Below, one piece after another: positions 44,412 to 54,060 of a DNA stretch of 64,000 nt (positions are counted from its first letter, which is position 1; every line of letters starts with the position of its first letter). The DNA comes from CAMCXE01 sp036520615 (GTDB taxonomy: Bacteria; Pseudomonadota; Gammaproteobacteria; Pseudomonadales; Cellvibrionaceae), in assembly GCA_036520615.1 (NCBI GenBank), contig DATDJI010000023.1:111738-175737 (forward strand). The letters run 5' to 3'. The translations under genes were made by a program, and so were the position numbers. The notes under the pieces are model-generated. The model was given only the letters and a program-made list of their open reading frames with translations. It searched no databases and was not told the origin of the DNA.

Positions 44412-45581
44412 CTAACGCCGAAATTGTTCCAAATATTTTTTTATCTCATACCATGCAGGTCGCAAATCCCCCCAACGATTAACCTCGTAGCGCTGAGACT
44501 GAAACGTAGGTATGAGGAACGCCATGATGCGCCGCAGCTTTTCTTGCAAGCTATAACGGCCTCGCAGGTAAATATACAAACTATCTACATCACCTAATAA
44601 CCAGCGCAAGCGCTGCCCCACTTGATACGTCACCTGATCCGGTAAAGGTCTACCTTCGCAGGCATTTAGTAACAATGAAGGAAAATCAACTCCAGCATCA
44701 ATTGCTAATTGTAACGAGCCCCAGAAGCGAGTATTTACCTCCATCAAATAGTATTCACCGCTAGGGGTTTTACGAAACTCCACCATAGCCACACCATGCC
44801 ATCCAACATCATCGAGCAACCTGCGGGCATAACGCTCTAACTCTGGAGTTACTTTGGCGCTTTGGCTGAGGACGCTAATGCCGCCTTCCGGCGGCTTTTC
44901 CCGCAAGCGCTGGTGTGCAAAAAAAGCTACTGCCTTTCCGTGGTTATACAAAGCAAACACTCCGGCACCCGCTCCAGGTATAAATTCTTGCACCATAAAC
45001 GGCTGCTCACTTAAATAAGGTCGCTTCGCAAGCCCCTGCTCCAGCTCAAATTGATTTTCCGCTACGAACACACTAGTGGCCAACCAATGGGTTTGTAAAA
45101 ACACCTTCGATAAACAAGGTTTGATCACTAGAGGAAATCTAAGCTCATCCAATACGAGAGTATGTCTATTGGCATAAAGTCGTGAATGCGGCACGGGGAC
45201 ATTTAAGTCTTGCGCGCGCGCAGTTAAAGCGCCCTTATCCGCCAACGCCATAACTGTCTCCAAAGGCGCGAACGGAAGGCACAGGCCCGGAATCTGCTGA
45301 TGTACACTTAATAACAGCTGACTTGTCACTTCTGTCGTAGGAAATACCCAGTCGAATTGATGCGAAACTAAGGTTTTGGCCATCCAGGCTATAAAAGCTT
45401 GAGGCGCTGTCTCAGGGCAAGGGTAAACCAACTGCGCAGAACTAAACCGCGACGCTCCCGCTAGGTTGTCCGGGGTGCTCTCAGCGGTAGTGATCACTAC
45501 CTCGGACAAACGTCCTAACGAGCGCGTCACTGCCAGAGCACTGCGCTGATTAGCATCCAAAACAAGCAAAGAAAGAGGCAT
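44412..45581 (-). CDS. ATP-grasp domain ligase-like protein
   Basis: The 389 aa protein has a pre-ATP-grasp Rossmann part (LLVLDANQRSALAVTRSLG), an ATP-grasp core with FPLVIKPCLSKVF, FMVQEFIPGAGAGVFALYNHG, and the metal-binding pair in MVEFRKTPSGEYYLMEVNTRFWGSLQLAIDAGVDFP. This is the carbamoyl-phosphate synthase-like ATP-grasp group often found in surface polysaccharide clusters. It would join a carboxylate to an amine; substrates are unknown. ATG 45581 chosen over GTG 45590. Confidence 0.82.
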   Translation of the reverse strand: MPLSLLVLDANQRSALAVTRSLGRLSEVVITTAESTPDNLAGASRFSSAQLVYPCPETAPQAFIAWMAKTLVSHQFDWVFPTTEVTSQLLLSVHQQIPGLCLPFAPLETVMALADKGALTARAQDLNVPVPHSRLYANRHTLVLDELRFPLVIKPCLSKVFLQTHWLATSVFVAENQFELEQGLAKRPYLSEQPFMVQEFIPGAGAGVFALYNHGKAVAFFAHQRLREKPPEGGISVLSQSAKVTPELERYARRLLDDVGWHGVAMVEFRKTPSGEYYLMEVNTRFWGSLQLAIDAGVDFPSLLLNACEGRPLPDQVTYQVGQRLRWLLGDVDSLYIYLRGRYSLQEKLRRIMAFLIPTFQSQRYEVNRWGDLRPAWYEIKKYLEQFRR

Positions 45582-46019
45582 TATTTCCACCGAATAGAAA
45601 CTTAAACGGACATATTAGGAGATAACCCTATATCTGTGGCAAGACATCATGGGTTTATAGTAAATTGATGCGCCTTTATTAGATGGATCACTTATGTCAT
45701 CAAACACCTTTCACTTGCATCCACATGTCGACATTCGGCTGAACCAGTGTGATTTCAAAGTCTTTCCATCACTAAGTGTCTGCAAGTCACTTAATGTACG
45801 CTGTGGTTTACACATTCAAATCAGCCTCGCAACTCCTGTAACTCAATAGGGAGCCGATAAAAATGGTCGTGTCTTCACTATTTTGTGTAAAAACTCGATC
45901 TATTCCACTTACACGATACACTGAATAATCAGCAACTACCCTGTATCGATATCATTCAGTAAATTTGCCACTAGATCAAATTATTAATCACGCAGATATA
46001 CAGCAGCGGATTGCACGCC
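45582..46019. other. Divergent region ahead of glycan locus
   Basis: 438 nt. It contains the 5' motif at 45656 shared with 52876 (separate entry). A 51-codon frame, ATG 45694 to TAG 45849, with a weak GGA site, starts MSSNTFHLHPHVDIRL; it resembles nothing I recognise and is probably chance or a decayed fragment. No terminator is seen. Confidence 0.4.
45656..45680 (+). promoter_or_regulatory. Shared upstream motif, copy A
   Basis: TATAGTAAATT-GA-TGCGCCTTT, starting about 365 nt before the first glycosyltransferase gene of the locus. It is identical to copy B at 52876 except for two inserted bases. TATAGT could be a -10 element with the G/C-rich bases as the start region. Confidence 0.45.
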
Positions 46020-47141
46020 ATGAACGAAAGCCAAATATTACTCATGTTCCACTGTCAGCAGTTCACTGGCTACGCAATAGGTGTGTTAGAGCAGGCATTC
46101 AAAGAAGCCGCTTATCAAGCTGGGTTTAAAGAAGAAAATATTTTTTGGTGTTTCAGTCAAATCATCAAACCGGCTCCACGTACATTCGAGTGCGAATATA
46201 AAAATTCTTCACACGCAAGCACATTAGATGCGTTTCTCACCAAGCATAACATCCAAATTGCCCTTGCGTTTGATCTGGGCTACCCCGCAGTTGCCAGTGC
46301 CATTTTAAAAAAACACGGTGTAAAAATTATTTCGTATTGGGGAGCAAGCATGAGCTCTCTTAATAATGGGCTGGTGCTGCTAGGGAAAAAAATCGAATGG
46401 CTTTTAAGAGCTGACAAGCCTGATTATTTCATTTTTGAATCAGAAGCTATGAGGCGTACAGCCACTAATGGCCGTGGAATTCCGTACCTCAAGACCTGTG
46501 TTATTCCACTAGGCGTTGATACCGAAAAATTTTTTCCCGATTATGAAAATTACTTTTACGCACATGAAAAATTAAATATTCCTGCAAATAGTAAAATTAT
46601 ATTCTATTCAGGGCACATGGAAGAGCGTAAAGGCGTGCGGGTAATTATGCATGCCGCCATTAAACTGTTTGACGCCGACCCTACACTGCCTATCCACTTT
46701 GTCATCTGTGGCAATAAAGATGGCGAAGAACAAACATTTCTCACGATAATCAAACAAACCTCCGCTCAAGAGCACGTAACATTTGCAGGTTATCGGACAG
46801 ATATAAACCAGCTTATGAGAAGTAGCTCCATAGGTGTAATTGCGTCAACTGGGTGGGATTCATTCACAATGTCTAGTGTAGAAATGATGAGCTCCGGCCT
46901 ACCACTGATAGTCTCAAATCTGCAAGGGCTAGCAGAAACAATCGATAGCGGTACTAATGGGCTCCTTTTAACGCCAGGAAATGCCGATGAGCTGGCCCAA
47001 AAAATAGCCTTATTAACAAGCGATGACTTATTACGTCAGAGGTTCTCATTAAACTCACGAAAAAGAGCACTTGAGTTGTTTTCAAAAAATGAGCAAATCA
47101 AACGGATATCGCATTCAATTACTTCCACATTAACACGCTAG
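46020..47141 (+). CDS. Glycosyltransferase, GT4-like
   Basis: Retaining GT-B transferase, 373 aa. C-terminal donor domain has IIFYSGHMEERKGVRVIMHAAIKLF, FVICGNKDGEEQTF, VTFAGYRTDINQLM and the E-x7-E type ASTGWDSFTMSSVEMMSSGLPLIVSNLQGLAETI. The N-terminal acceptor domain (ILLMFHCQQFTGYAIGVLEQ) is unlike common families. ATG 46020 chosen; TTG 46011 would add three codons. First gene of a forward block with the ABC exporter (22 nt gap). Confidence 0.88.
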   Translation: MNESQILLMFHCQQFTGYAIGVLEQAFKEAAYQAGFKEENIFWCFSQIIKPAPRTFECEYKNSSHASTLDAFLTKHNIQIALAFDLGYPAVASAILKKHGVKIISYWGASMSSLNNGLVLLGKKIEWLLRADKPDYFIFESEAMRRTATNGRGIPYLKTCVIPLGVDTEKFFPDYENYFYAHEKLNIPANSKIIFYSGHMEERKGVRVIMHAAIKLFDADPTLPIHFVICGNKDGEEQTFLTIIKQTSAQEHVTFAGYRTDINQLMRSSSIGVIASTGWDSFTMSSVEMMSSGLPLIVSNLQGLAETIDSGTNGLLLTPGNADELAQKIALLTSDDLLRQRFSLNSRKRALELFSKNEQIKRISHSITSTLTR

Positions 47142-47163
47142 ACAAGCAAAAGACGCACACATC

Positions 47164-48975
47164 ATGTATATATTCCAGGCGATAAAAAGACTATTCATCA
47201 TTCTTACCAAATCACAAAGACAAAAGCTTTACTTTCTCCTCTTTTTCTTTCTTTTGTCTGCGGTAGTACAAGTTATTGGAGTGGCCAGTATCGCTCCCTT
47301 TGTTGCGCTTTTATCCAACCCAGAAATCATCAATACCAGCTCATTATTTAAGCTTGGCTATCAACTATCAGGCGCCCAAAATCATCATGAATTTACGATA
47401 TTTTTTGCCTACCTTTCATTAATAATGATTTCTTCGTCCAATTTGGTCAATGTGTTGACTCTGCTATTTACTTTTAAATATTCAACTCAAGTAGGTGGAG
47501 AAATTCAAAACCGGCTATATACGAATTTTATATCGCGCCCCTATATTTTCCATAAAACCACCAACTATAACGATGTAATTGCCATCATAGCTTGGGAAGC
47601 ACCCCGGCTCGTTTACATGGTAATACAGCCGTTCTTGCAACTCGTAGCGAATCTGTTAATTGCCACCCTTATAATTGGTGGCCTGCTGTATATGGATCCG
47701 ATCATTGCACTTTCGTCCGCGAGCATCATAGGCGGATCATACATGCTGACCTATTTTTTCGTAAAAAAAACACTCATATTTCACGGCAACAGAATTACCC
47801 AACGCAACGAAAAAGTACAAAAAATACTTTCCGAGTCCTTTATAGGCCTCAAAGACATTAAGCTCAACGGTTTAGAAAAGCTTTATATAGATCGGTTAAA
47901 TATCGCCAACTTTAAAGGATTGGACTCTGCAGCAACGCTGTCCACTTACGGCGATGTACCCAAATTCGTTATAGAGACTATTTCATTCTGCGCTATTTTA
48001 TTTCTTGCCATTCAACTATTAAAGCAATCAAGCACGCCCGGTGATGTTATTTCAATATTAAGCGTATACGCCTTGGCTGGGTATAAATTACTCCCAACCA
48101 TGCAACAAATTTACAAATCAATTTCCGCCATCAGCGCGAATGGCGGCGTCATACAGGTTTTATTATCTGAACTCAACTACGAAATAGATGAAGCTCAAAC
48201 GAAGAACACACACCCGATAGCTGTTATCGATCAAATAGGAATTCAACAAGCCTCTTATTTTTATCCTAATAAAGATACACCCGCGCTGGACGGCATTAGC
48301 ATTAGCTTTCAGCGTGGAGAACTCAATACAATTGCGGGCCCTTCAGGATCGGGCAAATCAACTCTCGCCGATATTCTCTTAGGGTTGCTACACACGAGCA
48401 AGGGGAATTTATTGGTAAATGGAAAAGACATTACAAAAGACAATATAGCGGACTACCAGAGCAGCATAGGGTATGTCCCACAATCAATATTTCTCTTAGA
48501 TGACAGCGTCATCGGCAATGTCGCTTTTGGCGTTCCAGAAAACGATATTAACTTGGAGCGCGTAAACCATGCGCTTGTCCAAGCCAATGCTATGGAATTT
48601 GTTGAACGGATGCCCGAAGGCATACACACTCAACTAGGGCAAGATGGAAAACTGCTCAGCGGCGGACAAAGACAACGAATAGGTATAGCCCGGGCACTCT
48701 ACAGGGAAAATTCAGTTTTAATTCTCGACGAACCCACGAGCGCTCTGGATATTCAATCAGAATTTGAAATCATGCAACTGCTAAACAATCTTAAGAACGA
48801 AATTTTAATTATTGTCATTTCTCACAGACCTGCCGCGATTAAATTATCAGATAGGATTACCATCCTTGAGCAAGGAATACTTACCGCAAGCGGCAGCTAC
48901 ACTGAACTAGTAGCGCAAAATCAACACTTCCGTGACCTAATTGAAAAAGGCGGAATGGGGTTGCCTCCAACCTGA
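47164..48975 (+). CDS. ABC exporter, fused permease-ATPase (glycan flippase candidate)
   Basis: The 603 aa protein has six membrane helices (about 18-330) and a nucleotide-binding domain with Walker A AGPSGSGKSTLADILLG (about 395), a Q-loop (YVPQSIFLLDDSV), signature LLSGGQRQRIGIARAL, Walker B SVLILDEPTSALD and switch His IVISHRP. Its overall organisation resembles PglK-type lipid-linked oligosaccharide flippases and MsbA. Position between two glycosyltransferase genes suggests it moves a lipid-linked glycan across the inner membrane; no Wzx-type flippase is seen in the window. Confidence 0.88.
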   Translation: MYIFQAIKRLFIILTKSQRQKLYFLLFFFLLSAVVQVIGVASIAPFVALLSNPEIINTSSLFKLGYQLSGAQNHHEFTIFFAYLSLIMISSSNLVNVLTLLFTFKYSTQVGGEIQNRLYTNFISRPYIFHKTTNYNDVIAIIAWEAPRLVYMVIQPFLQLVANLLIATLIIGGLLYMDPIIALSSASIIGGSYMLTYFFVKKTLIFHGNRITQRNEKVQKILSESFIGLKDIKLNGLEKLYIDRLNIANFKGLDSAATLSTYGDVPKFVIETISFCAILFLAIQLLKQSSTPGDVISILSVYALAGYKLLPTMQQIYKSISAISANGGVIQVLLSELNYEIDEAQTKNTHPIAVIDQIGIQQASYFYPNKDTPALDGISISFQRGELNTIAGPSGSGKSTLADILLGLLHTSKGNLLVNGKDITKDNIADYQSSIGYVPQSIFLLDDSVIGNVAFGVPENDINLERVNHALVQANAMEFVERMPEGIHTQLGQDGKLLSGGQRQRIGIARALYRENSVLILDEPTSALDIQSEFEIMQLLNNLKNEILIIVISHRPAAIKLSDRITILEQGILTASGSYTELVAQNQHFRDLIEKGGMGLPPT

Positions 48976-49109
48976 AAGCAAACAACTATTAAACGGAGCA
49001 ACGCTAAAAATACTCACAAAAGTAAACATTCGCTAATTTATTGCTCATCTATTTATAATTTTTAGCAAAAGACACTTTCACAATCTAGAATTTCACAGCG
49101 GCTTAAAAA

Positions 49110-50462
49110 ATGAATGCATCGGAAACTATTAAGCTTACCCTGAACGAGCTTTGGCACAAATATTTAAGAATACCCGCAGCCACAATCAATCTTATGTTTG
49201 CGAAGATATTTTTCGCCCTTAAATCGAATGAAAACGCATTTCGCTTTTGCTCCAGATCCTTACGCTATCAAATCAGTGCGGACGGATCTGCTCTACTAAA
49301 AAAGCTAATTGTATCCACCCCGCTAGATAATTTCGTTTCAAAAAAAGTTACGATAAAAGGTGCGGCTCAACGCTCGATAGTTTTAAAGTGGCCAGAGTTT
49401 GACGGCGAAAAAATTCAAAAAGGCATACTGCTTACCACATTTACTGGCACATTCTCGTACTTTATAAATCACACCAACTCGGCCCTGCTTGAGAAACTTT
49501 TTATTCTAGTGCTTGAGCCTAGCTGGTCTGGTTATGCTGATGCCGATATCCTTGGCTTATGTAAGCTGCAAACTAAAATAGTCGTGGAATGTCCCGAAAT
49601 TCAGGATCGCGCTCTACTAAATGAATTTCCAGAAAATTTCGTTGCAACAAGCTTTGGCGCAAGTGATTGGGTGAATCACAAAGAATTTAAACCATCTAGT
49701 GCAGCAAAAATTTACGACTCCATTTATATTGCCAACGCAAATCCAATTAAACGAGTTTTACGATACGTGCAAGCTGTAAAAAATATCGTTGAAGATGGGC
49801 ATGCAACCTATAAAGCCTGTCTGGTTTGCGCAGCTTGGGGTGGAAGTAGAGAATCGATAGAAAAAATCATTCAAAAATATCGCCTCGGCGATAATTTAGT
49901 ATTGAAGTTTTCTCTTAGCAAACAGGAAGTGATCGAACACTTAAATCTAAGTAAAGCAAATATACTTTTATCCTATAAAGAAGGTAGTAATAGAAGCCTT
50001 TTTGAATCAATGTTCTGCAATATCCCAGTAATATGCATATATGAAAACATTGGTGTGAACAAGGCCTATATCAATGAACACACTGGCTTATTGGTACAAG
50101 ACGCTCATATCGAGGAAGCTCTAGTTTGGCTAGCTCAAAACTACACCTGTTACTCACCTAGAGAGTGGGCTTTAACAAATATCGCACCAGAAGTTACCAC
50201 CCAAAAACTAGCTGACGTCATCAAATCTAGGCTGAATCAAAAGAACTTGAATTCAAGTACGATCATGGTGAAAACCAATAACCCGGAAGTGCAGTACATG
50301 GATTGGCCGGAGTTAGAATTTTATGATATAAACGAAACACTTTTCCAAATATTTGAAGCAAAACAGATGAGTTTGGAGGACGCTTCTAAAGCAATTAAGT
50401 TATTAAAGGAAAATTTTAATACTCGCTTAGCTAGCTGCACTTCAGCTCATTCCGTAAAATGA
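49110..50462 (+). CDS. Putative glycosyltransferase, GT-B fold
   Basis: The 450 aa protein. The C-terminal half has GT4-like features: YDSIYIANANPIKRVLRYVQAVKNI, YKACLVCAAWGG, DNLVLKFSLSKQEVIEHLNLSKANILLSYKEGSNRSLFESMFCNIPVICIYENIGVNKAYI-type region (core EGSNRSLFESMFCNIPVI with the E-x7-E spacing). The N-terminal 150 residues are not recognised. A C-terminal tail of about 80 residues follows the transferase domain. Codon use is A/T-rich compared with the housekeeping genes. No SD is obvious. Confidence 0.72.
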   Translation: MNASETIKLTLNELWHKYLRIPAATINLMFAKIFFALKSNENAFRFCSRSLRYQISADGSALLKKLIVSTPLDNFVSKKVTIKGAAQRSIVLKWPEFDGEKIQKGILLTTFTGTFSYFINHTNSALLEKLFILVLEPSWSGYADADILGLCKLQTKIVVECPEIQDRALLNEFPENFVATSFGASDWVNHKEFKPSSAAKIYDSIYIANANPIKRVLRYVQAVKNIVEDGHATYKACLVCAAWGGSRESIEKIIQKYRLGDNLVLKFSLSKQEVIEHLNLSKANILLSYKEGSNRSLFESMFCNIPVICIYENIGVNKAYINEHTGLLVQDAHIEEALVWLAQNYTCYSPREWALTNIAPEVTTQKLADVIKSRLNQKNLNSSTIMVKTNNPEVQYMDWPELEFYDINETLFQIFEAKQMSLEDASKAIKLLKENFNTRLASCTSAHSVK

Positions 50463-50580
50463 ATTGTTGCAGTGATTTGGCGCACAATTATGATAGCTGC
50501 TCCCCGGAACGACCCTATAATCTTCTATAGTCCAAGTACTAGAGGGCTGAAGTGCCCTGCAGCTTAACCGAGGTATTACC

Positions 50581-51549
50581 ATGACGCCCTGCGGCCAAAT
50601 CCCAGATAAATTTGCCAAGCCATTGAGCTTGTTTACACTACTTTCATGCGTTATTACTGCACCTGCGGTATTTGCAGCTGAATCCGTTGTGGAAAACATT
50701 AATTTCGATAACATCTCCACAACCAAAGAAGCCTCTGGATGGTTCATCGGTTCACAAAGCGGTGGTAAGACGTCGATAGAAACAGATCCATTGCGCCCCG
50801 GGAAATCGCTACGCGCCCTGTACCCGATTGCTGAGGGTGGCATGTACAACTGGGCTGGTTTTGACATTTCCCAATATAATAGTTATGAGATTATTGTTGA
50901 GTTTGACGCTAGGATGCTCTCCCCTCAAGGCATTAAATTTTTCAAAATATTCGGTCAGAGCAGCGATGCAACAGGCTATGCCAATACAACTTTTGGCCTC
51001 GTAAGTGATTCTGACCGGCCCGGAACCATGACTCAAATTTCTTTTGGAGATGGAACCATCTCCGAAAACGACGTCGCAAATGTCGTAAATTTGGGCGGTG
51101 AATTCCCTGAGTGGGTCGGACGTTCCTGGGGTAAGGGTGCAAAAGTAGCCACTGGAAGAACACCTTGGCTGACTTCAGACTGGAAGGACACGTGGCACCA
51201 TTTTTACATCCGTGCAAAATTTAATAGCGGCAGCTGTGTATCCGGTAAACCATCTGTTCCTGAACTTAACGATGGCGCCTACAAACTTATTATTGACGGC
51301 AAAACATTTGTCGATGCTACCGGGCTATTTAATAGGAATTGTAAAAATATGCCTATTCGCAACATCGATTTCTTTGACTGGGGACAAAATGGCACCAAAC
51401 CATTTGAGGTTTGGTTAGATAACATCAAGATAAGTGTTGTCACGCCAGATAGCACCTCTTCGGGTACATCAAGTCAGCCAACAACACAGCCTTCAACCAA
51501 CGATCCGCTTAAGGCTCCGACGGTCATAAGTACCCAAAAAACGCCTTAG
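50581..51549 (+). CDS. Secreted beta-sandwich protein with Ser/Thr/Pro tail
   Basis: The 322 aa protein has a signal peptide (about 1-32, ending VFAAE). The body is rich in beta strands and aromatics: INFDNISTTKEASGWFIG, EIIVEFDARMLSPQGIKFFKIFG, TSDWKDTWHHFYIRAKFNSG, PFEVWLDNIKIS. This looks like a concanavalin A-like/jelly-roll carbohydrate-active or binding domain, possibly a polysaccharide lyase relative, but no catalytic set is identified. The last 45 residues are a Ser/Thr/Pro linker (STSSGTSSQPTTQPSTND) with nothing after it. GAGG SD is clear. It sits alone between glycosyltransferase genes. Confidence 0.7.
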   Translation: MTPCGQIPDKFAKPLSLFTLLSCVITAPAVFAAESVVENINFDNISTTKEASGWFIGSQSGGKTSIETDPLRPGKSLRALYPIAEGGMYNWAGFDISQYNSYEIIVEFDARMLSPQGIKFFKIFGQSSDATGYANTTFGLVSDSDRPGTMTQISFGDGTISENDVANVVNLGGEFPEWVGRSWGKGAKVATGRTPWLTSDWKDTWHHFYIRAKFNSGSCVSGKPSVPELNDGAYKLIIDGKTFVDATGLFNRNCKNMPIRNIDFFDWGQNGTKPFEVWLDNIKISVVTPDSTSSGTSSQPTTQPSTNDPLKAPTVISTQKTP

Positions 51550-51584
51550 GTTTTTTCAGGCTAAGGGTGTATCTGATTTAAAAG

Positions 51585-51608
51585 CGGCCCCTTAATCGGG
51601 GCTTTTTC
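51585..51608 (+). terminator. Terminator after secreted protein gene
   Basis: GCCCC-TTAATC-GGGGC stem followed by TTTTTC. A second weaker hairpin (CCTTAG/CTAAGG, 51544-51566) overlaps the stop codon. Confidence 0.82.
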
Positions 51609-51637
51609 TTATCATCTCAAGAATATTATTCTTGAGC

Positions 51638-52594
51638 CTACACTCTGGACCTTATTTCTTTGTAAATCCTAGTTCTTAAATCAAGATCGTTACCAAGAGA
51701 ACGCGCATATTCATAACCTGCTTGTGCTATAGAGTCTCTAAGCTGAGAGTCATTATTAAGCTTATTAATTGCAAACGCTAATTTTTTAGCGTCTCCAGCA
51801 GGTACCGTCATAGCATTTAATTCATTCTGTAAAATAAAATTAGTGGATGCGCCCTCAGATACGATTACTGCTTTTTTTACCATCATCGCCTCCAGATATA
51901 CACTAATGCCTGCCGGCTGTATTGCCGCTCCTCTTATTGGCACAACGACAAACTTAGATTCAGCCAAATATTGATACCAGCGTTTTGAATCAACAAAATC
52001 TTTGACCCTTGTCAGATTCGGGGGGTAAGAGCCATCACCCAAATCGGCGTTGTTATTTTTAGCATTTTCATCCGAACAAACGATTACAACCTGCGCATCA
52101 ATTAACTTTGCTGCCTCCACTAGCGTTCTGTAGTCACGCTGGCTAGCACCCAATGCGACAATATAATCGCCCTCTTTTGCATCCAACTGAGCGCAAAAAT
52201 CAAAATTGTTAGCCTTAAAAGGTATATAGATAAAGCGCTGCGGATTTAAACCGTAAAACTTTTCATACCCTTGTGTATCTTTATGAATAACAAAAATAAA
52301 ATCTATCGCGCTTATTGCAACACCTTTAACCTTGGCGATCAGTCGCTCAAAGAAGGTTTGTGGATACTTCAAAATCAAATCGAACACAAATACTTTATAA
52401 GAGATGAATCCGAAAACTTTCATGGCAAGCAGAAAAAATAGTGTTTTCGTCGAAGGATTTGAAACCAACAGCGCAGATATTTCTTTCCTACTCCTAATTA
52501 AACGTCGACAGTTATTTTTGTTTGGAAGAAAATTATCCAAAAAAACCTGGTCGCTTTCATTGCCGGGCAGTTTAAAATTTGTGTATATCATCAT
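51638..52594 (-). CDS. Glycosyltransferase, GT4-like
   Basis: The 318 aa protein. Acceptor half is short (FKLPGNESDQVFLDNFL...). Donor domain: DYIVALGASQRDYRTLVEAAKLI, VVIVCSDENAKNN, WYQYLAESKFVVVPIRGAAIQPAGISVYLEAMMVKKAVIVSEGASTNFI-type region (core AAIQPAGISVYLEAMMVKKAVI) and YARSLGND. The EAMMVKKAVIVSEG segment is the usual donor-binding stretch. It is the only minus-strand gene between two forward blocks and faces the preceding terminator. Confidence 0.8.
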   Translation of the reverse strand: MMIYTNFKLPGNESDQVFLDNFLPNKNNCRRLIRSRKEISALLVSNPSTKTLFFLLAMKVFGFISYKVFVFDLILKYPQTFFERLIAKVKGVAISAIDFIFVIHKDTQGYEKFYGLNPQRFIYIPFKANNFDFCAQLDAKEGDYIVALGASQRDYRTLVEAAKLIDAQVVIVCSDENAKNNNADLGDGSYPPNLTRVKDFVDSKRWYQYLAESKFVVVPIRGAAIQPAGISVYLEAMMVKKAVIVSEGASTNFILQNELNAMTVPAGDAKKLAFAINKLNNDSQLRDSIAQAGYEYARSLGNDLDLRTRIYKEIRSRV

Positions 52595-52917
52595 TAGTCC
52601 TGCATTTTGAACATGTGTATTTTACACTTCTTACAACTAGTGGCGCGAAACAGGATAAAATCGTCTACTGCCTAGATGCTGCACGCTTGGCGTCTTCCTC
52701 CCCCTACTAAATGCCAAAGGCGCTCAGAACGTTCGACTGCGTCCTCCGAGCCGTAGTCGCGTAAAAACGCTAATACTAGGTTTCGGCGGGGCGCAGCATG
52801 GAATATTGATGCAACTAAAGTAAAGAAAATCAGTGCAGTAATTTTGTAGTGACTACTTAACCCGTAGCGTCAAACTATAGTAAATTTGCGCCTTTTAATT
52901 AATATATTGGAATATTC
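52595..52917. other. Divergent region with shared motif
   Basis: 323 nt between divergent glycosyltransferase genes. The 52690-52800 part is more GC-rich than its surroundings but holds no frame of note. The only strong signal is motif copy B near the right end. Confidence 0.45.
52876..52900 (+). promoter_or_regulatory. Shared upstream motif, copy B
   Basis: TATAGTAAATT-TGCGCCTTT, matching copy A at 45656 base for base apart from a 2-nt gap. It lies about 40 nt before the glycosyltransferase start at 52918, a natural promoter position (TATAGT as -10). Confidence 0.5.
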
Positions 52918-54045
52918 ATGCCTTCTTCCCTTCCCAGCATTCTTCACGCGATCGATACAACAGGTCCTGGGGGGGCTGAAACTGTATTTCTGGACTTAGT
53001 TCAGCAACTTATCGTGCCGAATTATAAGAATATTGCCTTGATAAAGGGTCCCGGCTGGGTCGAAGACCAGCTCATCAAACGTCAAATCGAATATTTTATA
53101 CTCAAACCTAGGGGACTGCTGTCGATTCCCTATTACGTTGACGTACTGGCGCTATTAAGAAAACAGCAGGTGAAGTTGGTGCAGGCAAACCTGCTAGGGT
53201 CAACACTTACGTTCTCTATCTTAGCCATGATTTTGCGCATACCATTAGTTGCCACACTACACGGGCGTGTGGACATCGATCCCAAGGAGCGATTTATTAG
53301 ATTGAAAAATTTACTCATGCGATTGGGAGTCAGCCAACTAATAACTGTGAGCGATGATCTGCGCCGCTATATCGCCGAACGCAAACTATTTCCTCTTACT
53401 TCTATTACTACTATCTACAATGGCATAAACATTCGGAGATATAAAACAGCGCTCTCGTCGAATCTCAGGGCGCACCTCAACCTTGAGAAAGAATGTTTAT
53501 TGGTTGGCAGTATCGGCAATATCAGACCCGCGAAAGATTACGCCAACCTAGTGCAAGCTGCTCGCATAGTTATTAACACGAACCCCTTAGTTCATTTTGT
53601 GATTGCCGGACACCCGAAGGCAGAATTAATGGCGGAACTTACACGTTTAGTCGCAGAGTTAAACATTTCGTCCAATGTACATTTCGTCGGTTTTTGGGAT
53701 GACACACCAGGGTTTTTATCCCAAATCGATGTCTTCGCACTGAGCTCCATTAGCGAGGGATTCTCCATTGCTACGCTAGAAGCTATGGCCGCTGGTGTCC
53801 CAGTGGTGGCAACTCGCTGCGGGGGGCCAGAGGAGATTATTACCAATGAACTTGATGGCTCACTGGTCCCTACCAAGAATCCACAAGCCCTAGCAAGTGC
53901 AATTTCTCACCTGCTTACGCTGAAAGAACGAGCTCAAGCATTATGTAATAATGCTACCTTAACTGTTCAGCGCCGCTTTTCGATTGAGGTAATGTTTGAG
54001 CACTATAGAGCCATTTACCAACGCCTTCTGGCACCGAAACCTTAA
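52918..54045 (+). CDS. Glycosyltransferase, GT4
   Basis: The 375 aa protein is a clear GT4 retaining transferase: IDTTGPGGAETVFLDLVQQL at the N-terminus, IGNIRPAKDYANLVQAARIV, FVIAGHPKAELM, VHFVGFWDDTPGFLSQIDVFALSSISEGFSIATLEAMAAGVPVVATRCGGPEEII-type donor site (core EGFSIATLEAMAAGVPVVAT). First gene of a three-gene unit with the phosphatase (15 nt gap) and the ligase-like gene. Confidence 0.93.
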   Translation: MPSSLPSILHAIDTTGPGGAETVFLDLVQQLIVPNYKNIALIKGPGWVEDQLIKRQIEYFILKPRGLLSIPYYVDVLALLRKQQVKLVQANLLGSTLTFSILAMILRIPLVATLHGRVDIDPKERFIRLKNLLMRLGVSQLITVSDDLRRYIAERKLFPLTSITTIYNGINIRRYKTALSSNLRAHLNLEKECLLVGSIGNIRPAKDYANLVQAARIVINTNPLVHFVIAGHPKAELMAELTRLVAELNISSNVHFVGFWDDTPGFLSQIDVFALSSISEGFSIATLEAMAAGVPVVATRCGGPEEIITNELDGSLVPTKNPQALASAISHLLTLKERAQALCNNATLTVQRRFSIEVMFEHYRAIYQRLLAPKP

Positions 54046-54060
54046 GGCGCATAATAAGCC

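Noticed and set aside
45694..45849. 51-codon frame before the glycan locus
   Set aside because: Weak ribosome site and no recognisable feature; kept only as a note in the intergenic entry.
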